A DNA stretch of 6,100 bases from positions 1 through 6,100 of the forward strand of contig CAZMCN010000117.1 in assembly GCA_964564845.1 (NCBI GenBank), given 5' to 3'. Below are positions 1-5,508 of the stretch, one piece after another. The position numbers and the translations under genes were made by a program. The notes under the pieces are model-generated. The model was given only the letters and a program-made list of their open reading frames with translations. It made no database searches and was not told the DNA's origin. The stretch comes from CAYXPG01 sp964564845. Its GTDB lineage: Bacteria; Planctomycetota; Phycisphaerae; Sedimentisphaerales; Anaerobacaceae. Numbering within the stretch: the stretch's first letter is position 1; each line of letters begins with the position of its first letter.

Positions 1-1
1 T

Positions 2-241
2 AACGAACAGCTACAACAAAAAATCTCAGAGAACCAGCAAACTGAAGAGCAGCTCAAGCAGCAAACTGCTGAATTAAAAGCAACCATTGAACAACCTCAG
101 CAGAATATCATCGACGATAGAAAATTAGAGGAGTTAACGAGTGAGGAAATCGAACAAGTGAGAGAAGCCAAAGAGCTGTTCCGGCCATTCGACGAACAAG
201 AACTTAAAAAGATAGCTGATTTGGCAAAACGGCTGTCATAG
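2..241 (+). CDS. C-terminal fragment of a Gln/Glu-rich coiled-coil protein (5' end outside window)
   Basis: An open frame enters from the left edge and ends at TAG 239-241, giving 79 visible residues with no start codon in view. The first 40 or so residues are dominated by Gln, Glu, Lys and Leu (for example NEQLQQKISENQQTEEQLKQ) with heptad-like spacing, which predicts a coiled coil. The last 35 residues (LTSEEIEQVREAKELF and onward) look like amphipathic charged helices. I see no catalytic or binding motif and do not recognise the family. It could be the tail of a structural or signalling protein whose main domain lies upstream. The frame is credible because it stays open across the whole segment with protein-like composition and ends just before an AT-rich non-coding stretch. 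Function is unknown. Confidence 0.6.
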   Translation, partial: NEQLQQKISENQQTEEQLKQQTAELKATIEQPQQNIIDDRKLEELTSEEIEQVREAKELFRPFDEQELKKIADLAKRLS

Positions 242-465
242 GAATCAGCCCACTAAGGCAAAGCAAACGGCAAATTTTCCGCCTATGAGCAGCCTTTCAT
301 CCCAAAGAATCCACTGAGAAAACACAAAATTTTCTACCACCTCAAACGGATTTTGCATCCACATAATGCCTTGGTAATAAAAGACTTATCGATATATCTA
401 ACAAAAAAGCGAATAGTTGTGGCAGCAAACGTTCCAGTTTTTGAAATATTCTTTTAAAAAAAAGC
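242..465. other. AT-rich intergenic region with no gene seen
   Basis: Between the coiled-coil gene and the promoter of the MarR gene I see no ORF with a ribosome binding site, no RNA gene and no strong terminator. The longest candidate reading starts at ATG 285 and stops after about ten codons. Only weak short inverted repeats occur, such as AGGC 256-259 with GCCT 281-284. The last 30 bases are A/T tracts that could act as an UP element for the promoter that follows. Confidence 0.5.
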
Positions 466-494
466 TTGACAAGGGAACTATTCTACTGTAAAAA
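466..494 (+). promoter_or_regulatory. Probable sigma70-type promoter of the MarR-family gene
   Basis: A perfect -35 hexamer TTGACA lies at 466-471. After a 17-base spacer comes TAAAAA at 489-494, a 4 of 6 match to TATAAT. The bases just upstream (about 440-463) are A/T tracts. The nearest start codon downstream is the ATG at 538. TATATA at 497-502 is an alternative -10, but its 25-base spacer is too long. Confidence 0.55.
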
Positions 495-509
495 AGTATA
501 TAGAATTAG
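478..509. promoter_or_regulatory. Imperfect inverted repeat over the -10 region, candidate operator
   Basis: CTATTCTACT (478-487) faces AGTATATAGAATTAG (495-509). Within these arms TACT/AGTA (484-487 and 495-498, 7-base gap) and TTCTA/TAGAA (481-485 and 501-505) match exactly. The element covers the spacer end and -10 of the predicted promoter, where a repressor would block RNA polymerase. MarR-family proteins usually bind such palindromes in their own promoters. That this protein binds here is inference. Confidence 0.35.
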
Positions 510-537
510 GTGCTGATTTTTAAGAGAAGGAGTCGAA

Positions 538-1005
538 ATGGAACAGGTTATTGAGAGGGCAATTCGAGAACTTAGCTTTAGAATGCGGCTGCTTAAGGCC
601 AAGCAGGAAGACGAATCCGCACCAGAAGTATTAACCGAGCGAGAAGCGATGATACTTGGGCTGCTACAAGAACGAGGTCGGTTGAGTGTTTCTCAAATTG
701 CTGCTGCCGACCCTAATGTAAGCGACAGCACAATATCTACCGATGTGACAAGACTATGGCGTGACAAGCAAATGGTTACCAAAACAATAAGTCCCGAAAA
801 TCAGCGGACAACCATAGTTGAGTTAACAGACAAGGGCAAAAAAGCATTTGAACTAATTCAGAAACAAAGGGCAGAAAGATTTAAGACACTTTTCAAAGCA
901 ATTAACGTAACTGATAACGAAAAACGGGTTTTAATAACAGTATTGAAGCGTGCGTTAACGCATTTAGATAAACATCTTGGACTCAACAAGGGTACTGAAA
1001 AATAA
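538..1005 (+). CDS. MarR-family winged helix-turn-helix transcriptional regulator
   Basis: A 155-residue protein of typical MarR length, cytoplasmic and expected to bind DNA as a dimer. The N-terminal helix (1-22) and C-terminal helices (about 103-146) would form the dimer interface. The winged HTH spans about 33-98: a helix with EAMILGLLQERG, the pair SVSQIAAA and SDSTISTDVTRLWRDK (recognition helix about 62-77), then a beta wing (80-96) carrying SPENQRTTIVELTDKG, a variant of the family's D-x-R-x-x-x-V-x-LT-xx-G signature. The start is supported by AAGGAG at 527-532, five bases before ATG. The gene has its own promoter with an overlapping inverted repeat, so autoregulation is plausible. Two exported-protein genes follow 136 bases downstream on the same strand and are candidate targets. 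The ligand is unknown. The family call is firm; the regulon is inference. Confidence 0.88.
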   Translation: MEQVIERAIRELSFRMRLLKAKQEDESAPEVLTEREAMILGLLQERGRLSVSQIAAADPNVSDSTISTDVTRLWRDKQMVTKTISPENQRTTIVELTDKGKKAFELIQKQRAERFKTLFKAINVTDNEKRVLITVLKRALTHLDKHLGLNKGTEK

Positions 1006-1010
1006 TGGGC

Positions 1011-1035
1011 CCAATTTATATTGGCTCTGAGCCAA
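1011..1035 (+). repeat. Two overlapping, mutually exclusive inverted repeats after the MarR gene
   Basis: CCAAT (1011-1015) pairs with ATTGG (1020-1024) across four bases. TTGGCTC (1021-1027) pairs with GAGCCAA (1029-1035) around a single T, which as RNA gives a six-pair hairpin with a CTG loop. The two share bases 1021-1024, so only one can form at a time. No U-run follows, so this is not a canonical intrinsic terminator. A perfect ten-base palindrome ACATATATGT follows directly at 1036-1045. It could be an operator cluster for the upstream MarR protein or a weak mRNA 3' structure. Confidence 0.4.
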
Positions 1036-1067
1036 ACATATATGTAATCTGAAATGGTGCAGTTTAT

Positions 1068-1111
1068 GTCTGACGGGCGGGTCGAAAACAGACCCCTTGG
1101 CCTATCGACCC
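1068..1111 (+). ncRNA. Candidate structured 5' leader (H-type pseudoknot geometry)
   Basis: GTCTG (1068-1072) complements CAGAC (1089-1093), and GGGTCGA (1079-1085), inside that loop, complements TCGACCC (1105-1111). This interleaved order is that of an H-type pseudoknot with loops of 6, 3 and 11 bases. GGGTC (1079-1083) can instead pair with GACCC (1091-1095) as a simple hairpin. A CCTT stretch (1095-1098) could pair with the AAGG of the ribosome binding site at 1129-1132. It matches no riboswitch class that I recognise. Base pairing is seen; function is inference. Confidence 0.25.
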
Positions 1112-1127
1112 AGAAAGGCCGCCAGAG

Positions 1128-1135
1128 AAAGGAGG
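1128..1135 (+). promoter_or_regulatory. Ribosome binding site that fixes the start of the TPR protein
   Basis: AAAGGAGG is an almost full match to the anti-Shine-Dalgarno sequence and lies six bases before ATG 1142. It selects this codon over the in-frame ATG at 1097, which would add 15 basic residues in front of an otherwise well-formed signal peptide and has no such site upstream. Confidence 0.8.
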
Positions 1136-1141
1136 CATATT

Positions 1142-3049
1142 ATGTTTACTACGCTGATAAAGCCAAAAAATGTTGTGGTATCTTTGGTTTTAATTTCCGC
1201 TCTTGCTTTGGCTCCATCATTCGCCAAGGCAAGGAGGGCCGGCTCGAACAGGCCAAGTAAAAGCAATACCAAAGCGGTTTCCAGCACCCCCGCCCAATCA
1301 AGCAGGAGCTCCAGGGCCGGCACAGGTAGAGACATCAGCAGCCAAAGCAGAGCATCTGCCTGGCGAGCTGTCAGTACTCCAAAGAACAAAACTGTTACGA
1401 GAAGCAGGCAATCGTTCAGAGTAACCCGGCCGACAAACAATGCTACTTTCAGCCGTAAAATGACGAGAACGCAGCCCAAATCCAGCAAGATAGTAAAAAG
1501 CCGGTTCTCTTTAGCTGCCCGCAGCGTAAATAGACTAAATTTCAACAGAAACAATGCACCCGGGAAAATCATCGCTTTGCTATCAAGCCGGACAAAAACA
1601 ACATCAAGTGGAAAAAGCGGTTCGGTTAAATTAAGCTTCAACACGAGGACAACTCCATCTCGTTCCAGCAGGGTCAAACGCACAGTTGAGGTCGTTCGTC
1701 CGAGCAAAGGTGAAGCAAAAACGGTTGTTAGCACAAATCAAGGAAAAACGGTAATTACGCCGGCTCGTACTATAAACTACAGCCCTTCTGTATCGAGCCG
1801 AAAGAGCAAAAGTTCACCAGAAGAGGCTACTGAGCGTTCAGGAGAAACTAAAAAGAGCCCATCGGCAGCTCGTGAGAGACTTGCGAAACACATTTCTAAA
1901 GATAAGCTACGGGTTTCAAGGACAGCAGATGATAGAGATTCCAGCGAAATGCGCAAAACGCGACGGTCAAGCCCCCGTACATCAAAACCCATTTCGTCAA
2001 GTTTATGGATACAAAAGGGAGCTACCGACAGAAGCGATTCGGCAAGTGAAAGCCATAGCGGAAGAGTTAGAGACGGCGGGCGTAAAGCAGTAAGGCATAA
2101 CCGCCGGCATCGCCGCAGGTTTGGGCACTACCCCGGCCGAATATTCCACAGGATAGTATGGCCGAGAAGCCGCTGCCTTATCCGCTACAGATGGGGTCCG
2201 CATTTTACGTTCCGATATGTTTATCCATATCATCACCGCAGATACGTTTTTGTCAGCCTTGGGGGCTATTGGCCTTTGGGATACAGACATATTCGGTATT
2301 ACTGGTACGGCTGCCACCCATATTACTGGTATGGATACTATCCATGGGCCTACAGAGTAGGCGGCGATACTTACAACTACTACAGCTATAACTATAGTAA
2401 TGAGACCGTTCCACAAACAAGCGCCCCGGTAACGAATGTTATCAGGCCGGTTGACCCCGTTAGAAATTCCACAAAAAGGAAAATTTCTAACGGGGTTGAC
2501 GAGAATACGTTTGCTGATGTTCGTGAGAAACTTGCCCGTCAGGCGGCTGAGGAACCAGCCGAGGAGACCGAAACCGACCAGTTGTTCGAAGATGCGGTCA
2601 AAGCATTCGAAGGTGGTGATTATGAGTTAGCGGCAGGGAATTTTGCCGAAGCTATGGAACTGGCACTCGATGATATAGTTTTGCCCTTTGCGTATGTGCA
2701 GGCCCTTTTTGCACAAGAGCAGTACTCCAAGGCGGCTGAAGCTCTACGAGAAACCCTCGGTGAGCTTAGCAGTGACGAGATGGACGTGTTTTTCCCTCGC
2801 GGGTTGTACGCCGAAGATGACACCCTGTTTGAGCAAATCGAGCTGCTTGCGGAAACAGCCGAGACTTACAGCTTTGACAGCGACCTTCAACTGCTTTTGG
2901 GCTATCAATTACTCGGTGTTGGCGAATTCGATGAGGCAATAGAGCCATTGGAGCAGGCCAGCTTAGAGCCTTACAACGCGGAGGCGGCGATAATATTGCT
3001 TGAGCTGCTGGAAAGAGTCAAAAACGAAAACAGCGAAGATAATGGCTGA
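1142..3049 (+). CDS. Exported protein: basic low-complexity region, Tyr/Trp/His-rich segment and C-terminal TPR domain
   Basis: A 635-residue protein of unknown function. A Sec signal peptide is clear: a short basic start, a hydrophobic core (about 10-22) and a PSFA-KA cleavage site near 27. Residues about 28-317 are disordered-looking and rich in Ser, Arg, Lys and Thr, hence strongly basic. Residues about 318-420 form an unusual Arg/His then Tyr/Trp/Gly-rich segment (RHNRRHRRRF, YYWYGCHPYYWYGYYPWAY). The acidic C-terminus (about 479-635) contains about three TPR-like helix pairs near 479-512, 516-548 and 580-613 (DAVKAFEGGDYELAAGNFAEA; LLLGYQLLGVGEFDEAIEPLEQA), usually protein-binding. The opposite charges of the two halves suggest electrostatic binding to the envelope, a polymer or a partner. 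Codons 437-453 come from a palindromic element. The propeller gene follows after 26 bases. Export and TPR calls are solid; the role is unknown. Confidence 0.85.
   Translation: MFTTLIKPKNVVVSLVLISALALAPSFAKARRAGSNRPSKSNTKAVSSTPAQSSRSSRAGTGRDISSQSRASAWRAVSTPKNKTVTRSRQSFRVTRPTNNATFSRKMTRTQPKSSKIVKSRFSLAARSVNRLNFNRNNAPGKIIALLSSRTKTTSSGKSGSVKLSFNTRTTPSRSSRVKRTVEVVRPSKGEAKTVVSTNQGKTVITPARTINYSPSVSSRKSKSSPEEATERSGETKKSPSAARERLAKHISKDKLRVSRTADDRDSSEMRKTRRSSPRTSKPISSSLWIQKGATDRSDSASESHSGRVRDGGRKAVRHNRRHRRRFGHYPGRIFHRIVWPRSRCLIRYRWGPHFTFRYVYPYHHRRYVFVSLGGYWPLGYRHIRYYWYGCHPYYWYGYYPWAYRVGGDTYNYYSYNYSNETVPQTSAPVTNVIRPVDPVRNSTKRKISNGVDENTFADVREKLARQAAEEPAEETETDQLFEDAVKAFEGGDYELAAGNFAEAMELALDDIVLPFAYVQALFAQEQYSKAAEALRETLGELSSDEMDVFFPRGLYAEDDTLFEQIELLAETAETYSFDSDLQLLLGYQLLGVGEFDEAIEPLEQASLEPYNAEAAIILLELLERVKNENSEDNG
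2450..2500. repeat. Palindromic element in frame within a coding sequence
   Basis: ACCCCGTTAGAAATT (2454-2468) and its exact reverse complement (2482-2496) form a 15-bp perfect stem around a 13-base loop. As RNA the stem extends to 19 pairs using two G-U wobbles. GTTGAC occurs at both edges (2450-2455 and 2495-2500), exactly 45 bases or 15 codons apart, so an insertion with target duplication would keep frame. It encodes VDPVRNSTKRKISNGVD in the linker between the aromatic segment and the TPR domain. No terminator-like U-run follows. Confidence 0.75.
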
Positions 3050-3061
3050 TAAGAATTTTGT

Positions 3062-3066
3062 GGAGG
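3062..3066 (+). promoter_or_regulatory. Ribosome binding site of the propeller gene
   Basis: GGAGG lies 9 bases before ATG 3076 and 6 before GTG 3073, so both are possible starts. The longest frame opens at TTG 3058, which lies upstream of this site and would translate through it. ATG 3076 is preferred because it gives a compact signal peptide beginning MRTKRLTR. Confidence 0.6.
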
Positions 3067-3075
3067 TCTCGAGTG

Positions 3076-4281
3076 ATGAGGACGAAGCGCTTGACAAGAG
3101 CGGCTGCCGCCATACTTTTTGCAGTTGTTTTGGTATCGACGGGGGCCTCCAAACGCAATAGTTCGTGTTTGGGGAACCTTATGGCTCAGGCGGGCAAGTG
3201 GCAGGAATATGCTATCTGCGATGCAAAAGAGGCAGGTGCAGAAGGTGACCAGGAGCTTGCGGACATCTATGGTGATATTGTGGTTTGGCAGGAATTTGTT
3301 TCGGGGGACTGGAACATCTACGGTGCGGATATAACCAACCCAAACAGCCCAGAGGTTTTCGCTGTTGCCACAACCTCTGATAATGAGGAGGCACCGGCTG
3401 TTTACGAGAATATTGTCGTCTGGCAGGAATATGTTGAAACGGACTGGGACATTCGGGCTGCGGACATCAACGACCAGGACAATCCGCAAAAATTCTGGGT
3501 TTCCAATTACATAAATGTTAATGAGCAGGCCCCCGCCATCAGCGGCAATACGATTGTATGGCAGGATGGCAACGATTCGGATTTCGATATTCGCGGCTGT
3601 GACATCACCGACCCCTGCAACTTCGTAGAATTCATTATTGCTTTTTATTACTACCACCAACGTGCTCCTGCTATCTACAGAAACACAGTGGTATGGCAGG
3701 ACGATACTGCCAGCAATGAGGACATTTTCGCCACCGATATCTGGCTAAGAAACAAACCAGCAGAATTCGGGATTTGTGACGATGCGAACGACCAGCAATT
3801 CGCGGCTGTTTATGCAAATACCGTAGTTTGGCAGGATATGTACTTTGGGGACTGGGACATTTACGCAGCCAATATCAGCGACTTTTATAATCCGGTTGAA
3901 TTTGCAGTCTGCAACAACGAGTATTCTCAGGAAAATCCCGATGTCAGCGAAAACTTAATCGTCTGGCAGGACGACCGAAACGACGACTGGGACATATACG
4001 GTTACAATCTGACTACCCGGCAGGAATTTCAAATTACCGATAATTCCTACGACCAGATTGAACCTGCCGTAAGCGGCAATGTGGTAGTCTGGCAGGACGC
4101 TCGTGACGGAGGCTGGAGGATATACTTTACGATACTTGACGGTCCTGAAGCTGCAGAATGTATATCAAAGATAGCCGGTGATGTTAATGGTAACTGCCAA
4201 GTTGACTGGCTTGATTTTGCCGAGTTGGCCGATAACTGGCTTGAATGCAATCTTGACCGGCCCCAAGCATGTTGGTGGTAA
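3076..4281 (+). CDS. Exported seven-repeat beta-propeller protein with C-terminal half-dockerin
   Basis: A 401-residue protein expected outside the cytoplasm. The N-terminus is a Sec signal peptide (MRTKRLTR, then a hydrophobic stretch at 9-21; cleavage may follow TGA near 24 or AQA near 39). Seven copies of a PAV-x-x-N-x-VVWQ-(D/E)-x5-DWDIY-x-x-(D/N)-I repeat follow, with the key Trp at 71, 116, 162, 207, 252, 297 and 339, so one seven-bladed propeller is likely. The repeat resembles TolB-like and Methanosarcina surface-protein propeller repeats. Residues about 367-394 hold one dockerin-type EF-hand, GDVNGNCQVDWLDFAELADNWLEC, with calcium ligands D369, N371, N373, D377 and D380. A true type I dockerin has two such repeats, so this is a half. 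It probably binds protein or carbohydrate at the surface. No catalytic motif was seen. It probably shares a transcript with the TPR gene. Confidence 0.85.
   Translation: MRTKRLTRAAAAILFAVVLVSTGASKRNSSCLGNLMAQAGKWQEYAICDAKEAGAEGDQELADIYGDIVVWQEFVSGDWNIYGADITNPNSPEVFAVATTSDNEEAPAVYENIVVWQEYVETDWDIRAADINDQDNPQKFWVSNYINVNEQAPAISGNTIVWQDGNDSDFDIRGCDITDPCNFVEFIIAFYYYHQRAPAIYRNTVVWQDDTASNEDIFATDIWLRNKPAEFGICDDANDQQFAAVYANTVVWQDMYFGDWDIYAANISDFYNPVEFAVCNNEYSQENPDVSENLIVWQDDRNDDWDIYGYNLTTRQEFQITDNSYDQIEPAVSGNVVVWQDARDGGWRIYFTILDGPEAAECISKIAGDVNGNCQVDWLDFAELADNWLECNLDRPQACWW
3247..4140 (+). repeat. Seven tandem propeller-blade repeats within the CDS
   Basis: The TGG codon of the conserved VVWQ box falls at 3286, 3421, 3559, 3694, 3829, 3964 and 4090, giving spacings of 135, 138, 135, 135, 135 and 126 bases. 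The copies have diverged at DNA level while the aromatic and acidic positions are kept. Blade 4 is the weakest, with NEDIF in place of DWDIY. Confidence 0.85.
4180..4263 (+). other. Single dockerin-like calcium-binding motif (coding)
   Basis: These codons give a D-V-N-G-N-C-Q-V-D-W-L-D loop with acidic or Asn ligands at EF-hand positions 1, 3, 5, 9 and 12, followed by the helix FAELADNWLEC. Only one of the two repeats of a classical dockerin is present. The protein ends soon after with a CWW tail. Similar tails are, from memory, widespread in Phycisphaerae exported proteins, where cohesin partners are not established. Confidence 0.7.
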
Positions 4282-4321
4282 GGGATTTTCTCGTTGTCAA
4301 TGGGATGATAATTTGAGGTGT
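4282..4321. other. Short convergent intergenic gap, no clear terminator
   Basis: Forty bases separate the stop of the propeller gene from the stop of the minus-strand TerB gene. The only pairing seen is TTGTCA with TGATAA (six pairs including one G-U), with no U-run, so no intrinsic terminator can be called for either strand. Confidence 0.5.
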
Positions 4322-5488
4322 TTAACCTGCGTATGCACTTCTTGCCTCTGCGATGAACGTGAGCATATAATCGGCCTGGCTCTGAATTTTGGGGTCTAAG
4401 CTGGTTACTCTGGAATTCCACTTTCGATATTCATTATTCAGATGGCGCCGAGTCTGTTTTTTGCTCATATCGGAAGTTATACCAAGTACAACTTCCAAAT
4501 CTTCAATTTGGTGCATATTGGGCGGCAGGATTTTTTCCATCATCTGGCGGAACCTGTTGGTATCGATTTCGAGCCAGTGAGCCAGGTTTTTCAAAAGATT
4601 CAACTCTTCAACGGTTGCTGTTCCGTTAGCGGCCGCTACTTTAATGCAAAGGCCCAAAATGTCATAGCGGTCAGCAACAGGTGCTATCTCGACAACTTCT
4701 TTACAAATGTTGTAACAGTTGATTTGGTTGCCGATGCGGAAAAAAGCAACGGTTTTTTTCAACGCCTTTTCGAGCCGGCGCCGCTCTTTTTTAGTGGCTT
4801 TAGAAAGAGCCACATTATTTCTTGCCCAGTTTTTTATGAGTTCAACCTCACAGTCGTACAGCTTATTGTCGGCGGCACTGACGGCAAAGGCCAGAGCCAC
4901 TGCGAAAGTTTTCGTTCGTTTGATATTTTCCTGCAGGTCGATATGAGCAAAGATGGAATTCTCATAAGCGAAAGTACAAGTGCCAGAGGCGAGTTCCTGT
5001 CCGCCGGCGGCCGATAGTATCGAGGTGTTAAACTCCAGTATTCTTTTGCCTTTGTGAGGCAATTTCAGCCAGTTGCAGGGCAGTTTAGCGACAGTGAGCC
5101 AGTCAGCCAAAGTATTTTCTGCGTGAGGAAGTTTGCCAAGGTTTGCGTTGTAACAAAAGTTCTGTGAGTCCGGCTGTCGCCATTTTTTGACGCTGGAGCG
5201 CACCGGTTCAGGCGTTGAGAAGCCATCAGTTATATCTGTTACGAGTATCCTGACAGTGGTATATTGCCCATTGTCCGGGGCGTGAATTGAGCCGCAAATT
5301 TCCACAGAGAGCACATCAACAACAGAGGCGTTCTTTTGTTGCCTGGTCAGTCGGACGCGACAATTTAAACGATTCAAGTCGGCTTGAGCAGAAATGTCCG
5401 GAACCTCAATACCGATTTTTCGGCATAACAATGGAAATTTGAAGGCGTTAAGCCAGGAAAGCAAGGTTTTAACCAAAAGTTTTTCCAT
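4322..5488 (-). CDS. TerB-domain protein with C-terminal J-like domain lacking HPD
   Basis: A 388-residue cytoplasmic protein with no signal peptide. The N-terminal half (about 1-185) is an unassigned, beta-rich-looking region (GQYTTVRILVTDITDG; FCYNANLGKLPH). Residues about 190-315 are a TerB-like helical domain: FAVALAFAVSAADNKLYDCE and VAAANGTATVEELNLLKNLA show the A-x-A-D-x-x-(hydrophobic)-x-x-x-E pattern of that fold twice. Residues about 332-386 (VVLGITSDMSKKQTRRHLNN, EYRKWNSR, then QADYMLTFIAEARSAY) resemble a J-domain. Aligning YRKW to the usual YRKLALKYHPD puts TSL (362-364) where HPD should be. TerB plus J-domain is the DjlA-like arrangement. The start is ATG 5488-5486, 20 bases after the Hsp70 stop, with only a weak CAGG upstream, so translational coupling is likely. 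A role as a divergent Hsp70 partner is inferred from context. Confidence 0.75.
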   Translation of the reverse strand: MEKLLVKTLLSWLNAFKFPLLCRKIGIEVPDISAQADLNRLNCRVRLTRQQKNASVVDVLSVEICGSIHAPDNGQYTTVRILVTDITDGFSTPEPVRSSVKKWRQPDSQNFCYNANLGKLPHAENTLADWLTVAKLPCNWLKLPHKGKRILEFNTSILSAAGGQELASGTCTFAYENSIFAHIDLQENIKRTKTFAVALAFAVSAADNKLYDCEVELIKNWARNNVALSKATKKERRRLEKALKKTVAFFRIGNQINCYNICKEVVEIAPVADRYDILGLCIKVAAANGTATVEELNLLKNLAHWLEIDTNRFRQMMEKILPPNMHQIEDLEVVLGITSDMSKKQTRRHLNNEYRKWNSRVTSLDPKIQSQADYMLTFIAEARSAYAG

Positions 5489-5508
5489 ATCTATGCCTGT
5501 GGAAAATA

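Noticed and set aside
1097..1141. Upstream in-frame ATG giving a 650-residue form of the TPR protein
   Set aside because: It adds 15 basic residues before the signal peptide and has no ribosome binding site; ATG 1142 follows AAAGGAGG by six bases.
1054..1260. Small plus-strand frame of 68 codons overlapping the start of the TPR-protein gene
   Set aside because: No Shine-Dalgarno precedes its ATG, it is in another frame, and it runs through the strong ribosome binding site of the real gene. A leader peptide cannot be excluded but is unsupported.
1102..1734. Minus-strand frame of 210 codons opposite the TPR-protein gene
   Set aside because: It is Leu/Val-rich because it is antisense to a Ser/Lys/Arg/Asn-rich coding stretch, has no ribosome binding site, and overlaps a gene with a clear signal peptide and start.
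2971..3660. Minus-strand frame of 229 codons across the TPR/propeller junction
   Set aside because: It is antisense to the repeat-bearing propeller gene and the TPR C-terminus, both well supported, and shows no domain.
4177..4263. Full cellulosomal dockerin
   Set aside because: Only one calcium-binding repeat is present rather than two, and no cohesin or glycoside hydrolase is seen in the window, so it is called a half-dockerin-like motif.
4627..4638. Perfect 12-base palindrome TAGCGGCCGCTA
   Set aside because: It is made by consecutive Ala codons in the TerB gene and has no flanking structure, so coincidence is sufficient.
4772..4792. GAGC/GCTC hairpin followed by six T on the plus strand, terminator-like
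   Set aside because: It lies about 490 bases past the last plus-strand stop inside the TerB coding sequence and is explained by Arg/Leu/Glu/Lys codons (KKERRRLEK); the stem is only four pairs outside the GGCGCC core.
4442..5017. Plus-strand frame of 191 codons opposite the TerB gene
   Set aside because: The minus-strand frame has recognisable TerB and J-like features, while the plus-strand product has no recognisable domain and no ribosome binding site.
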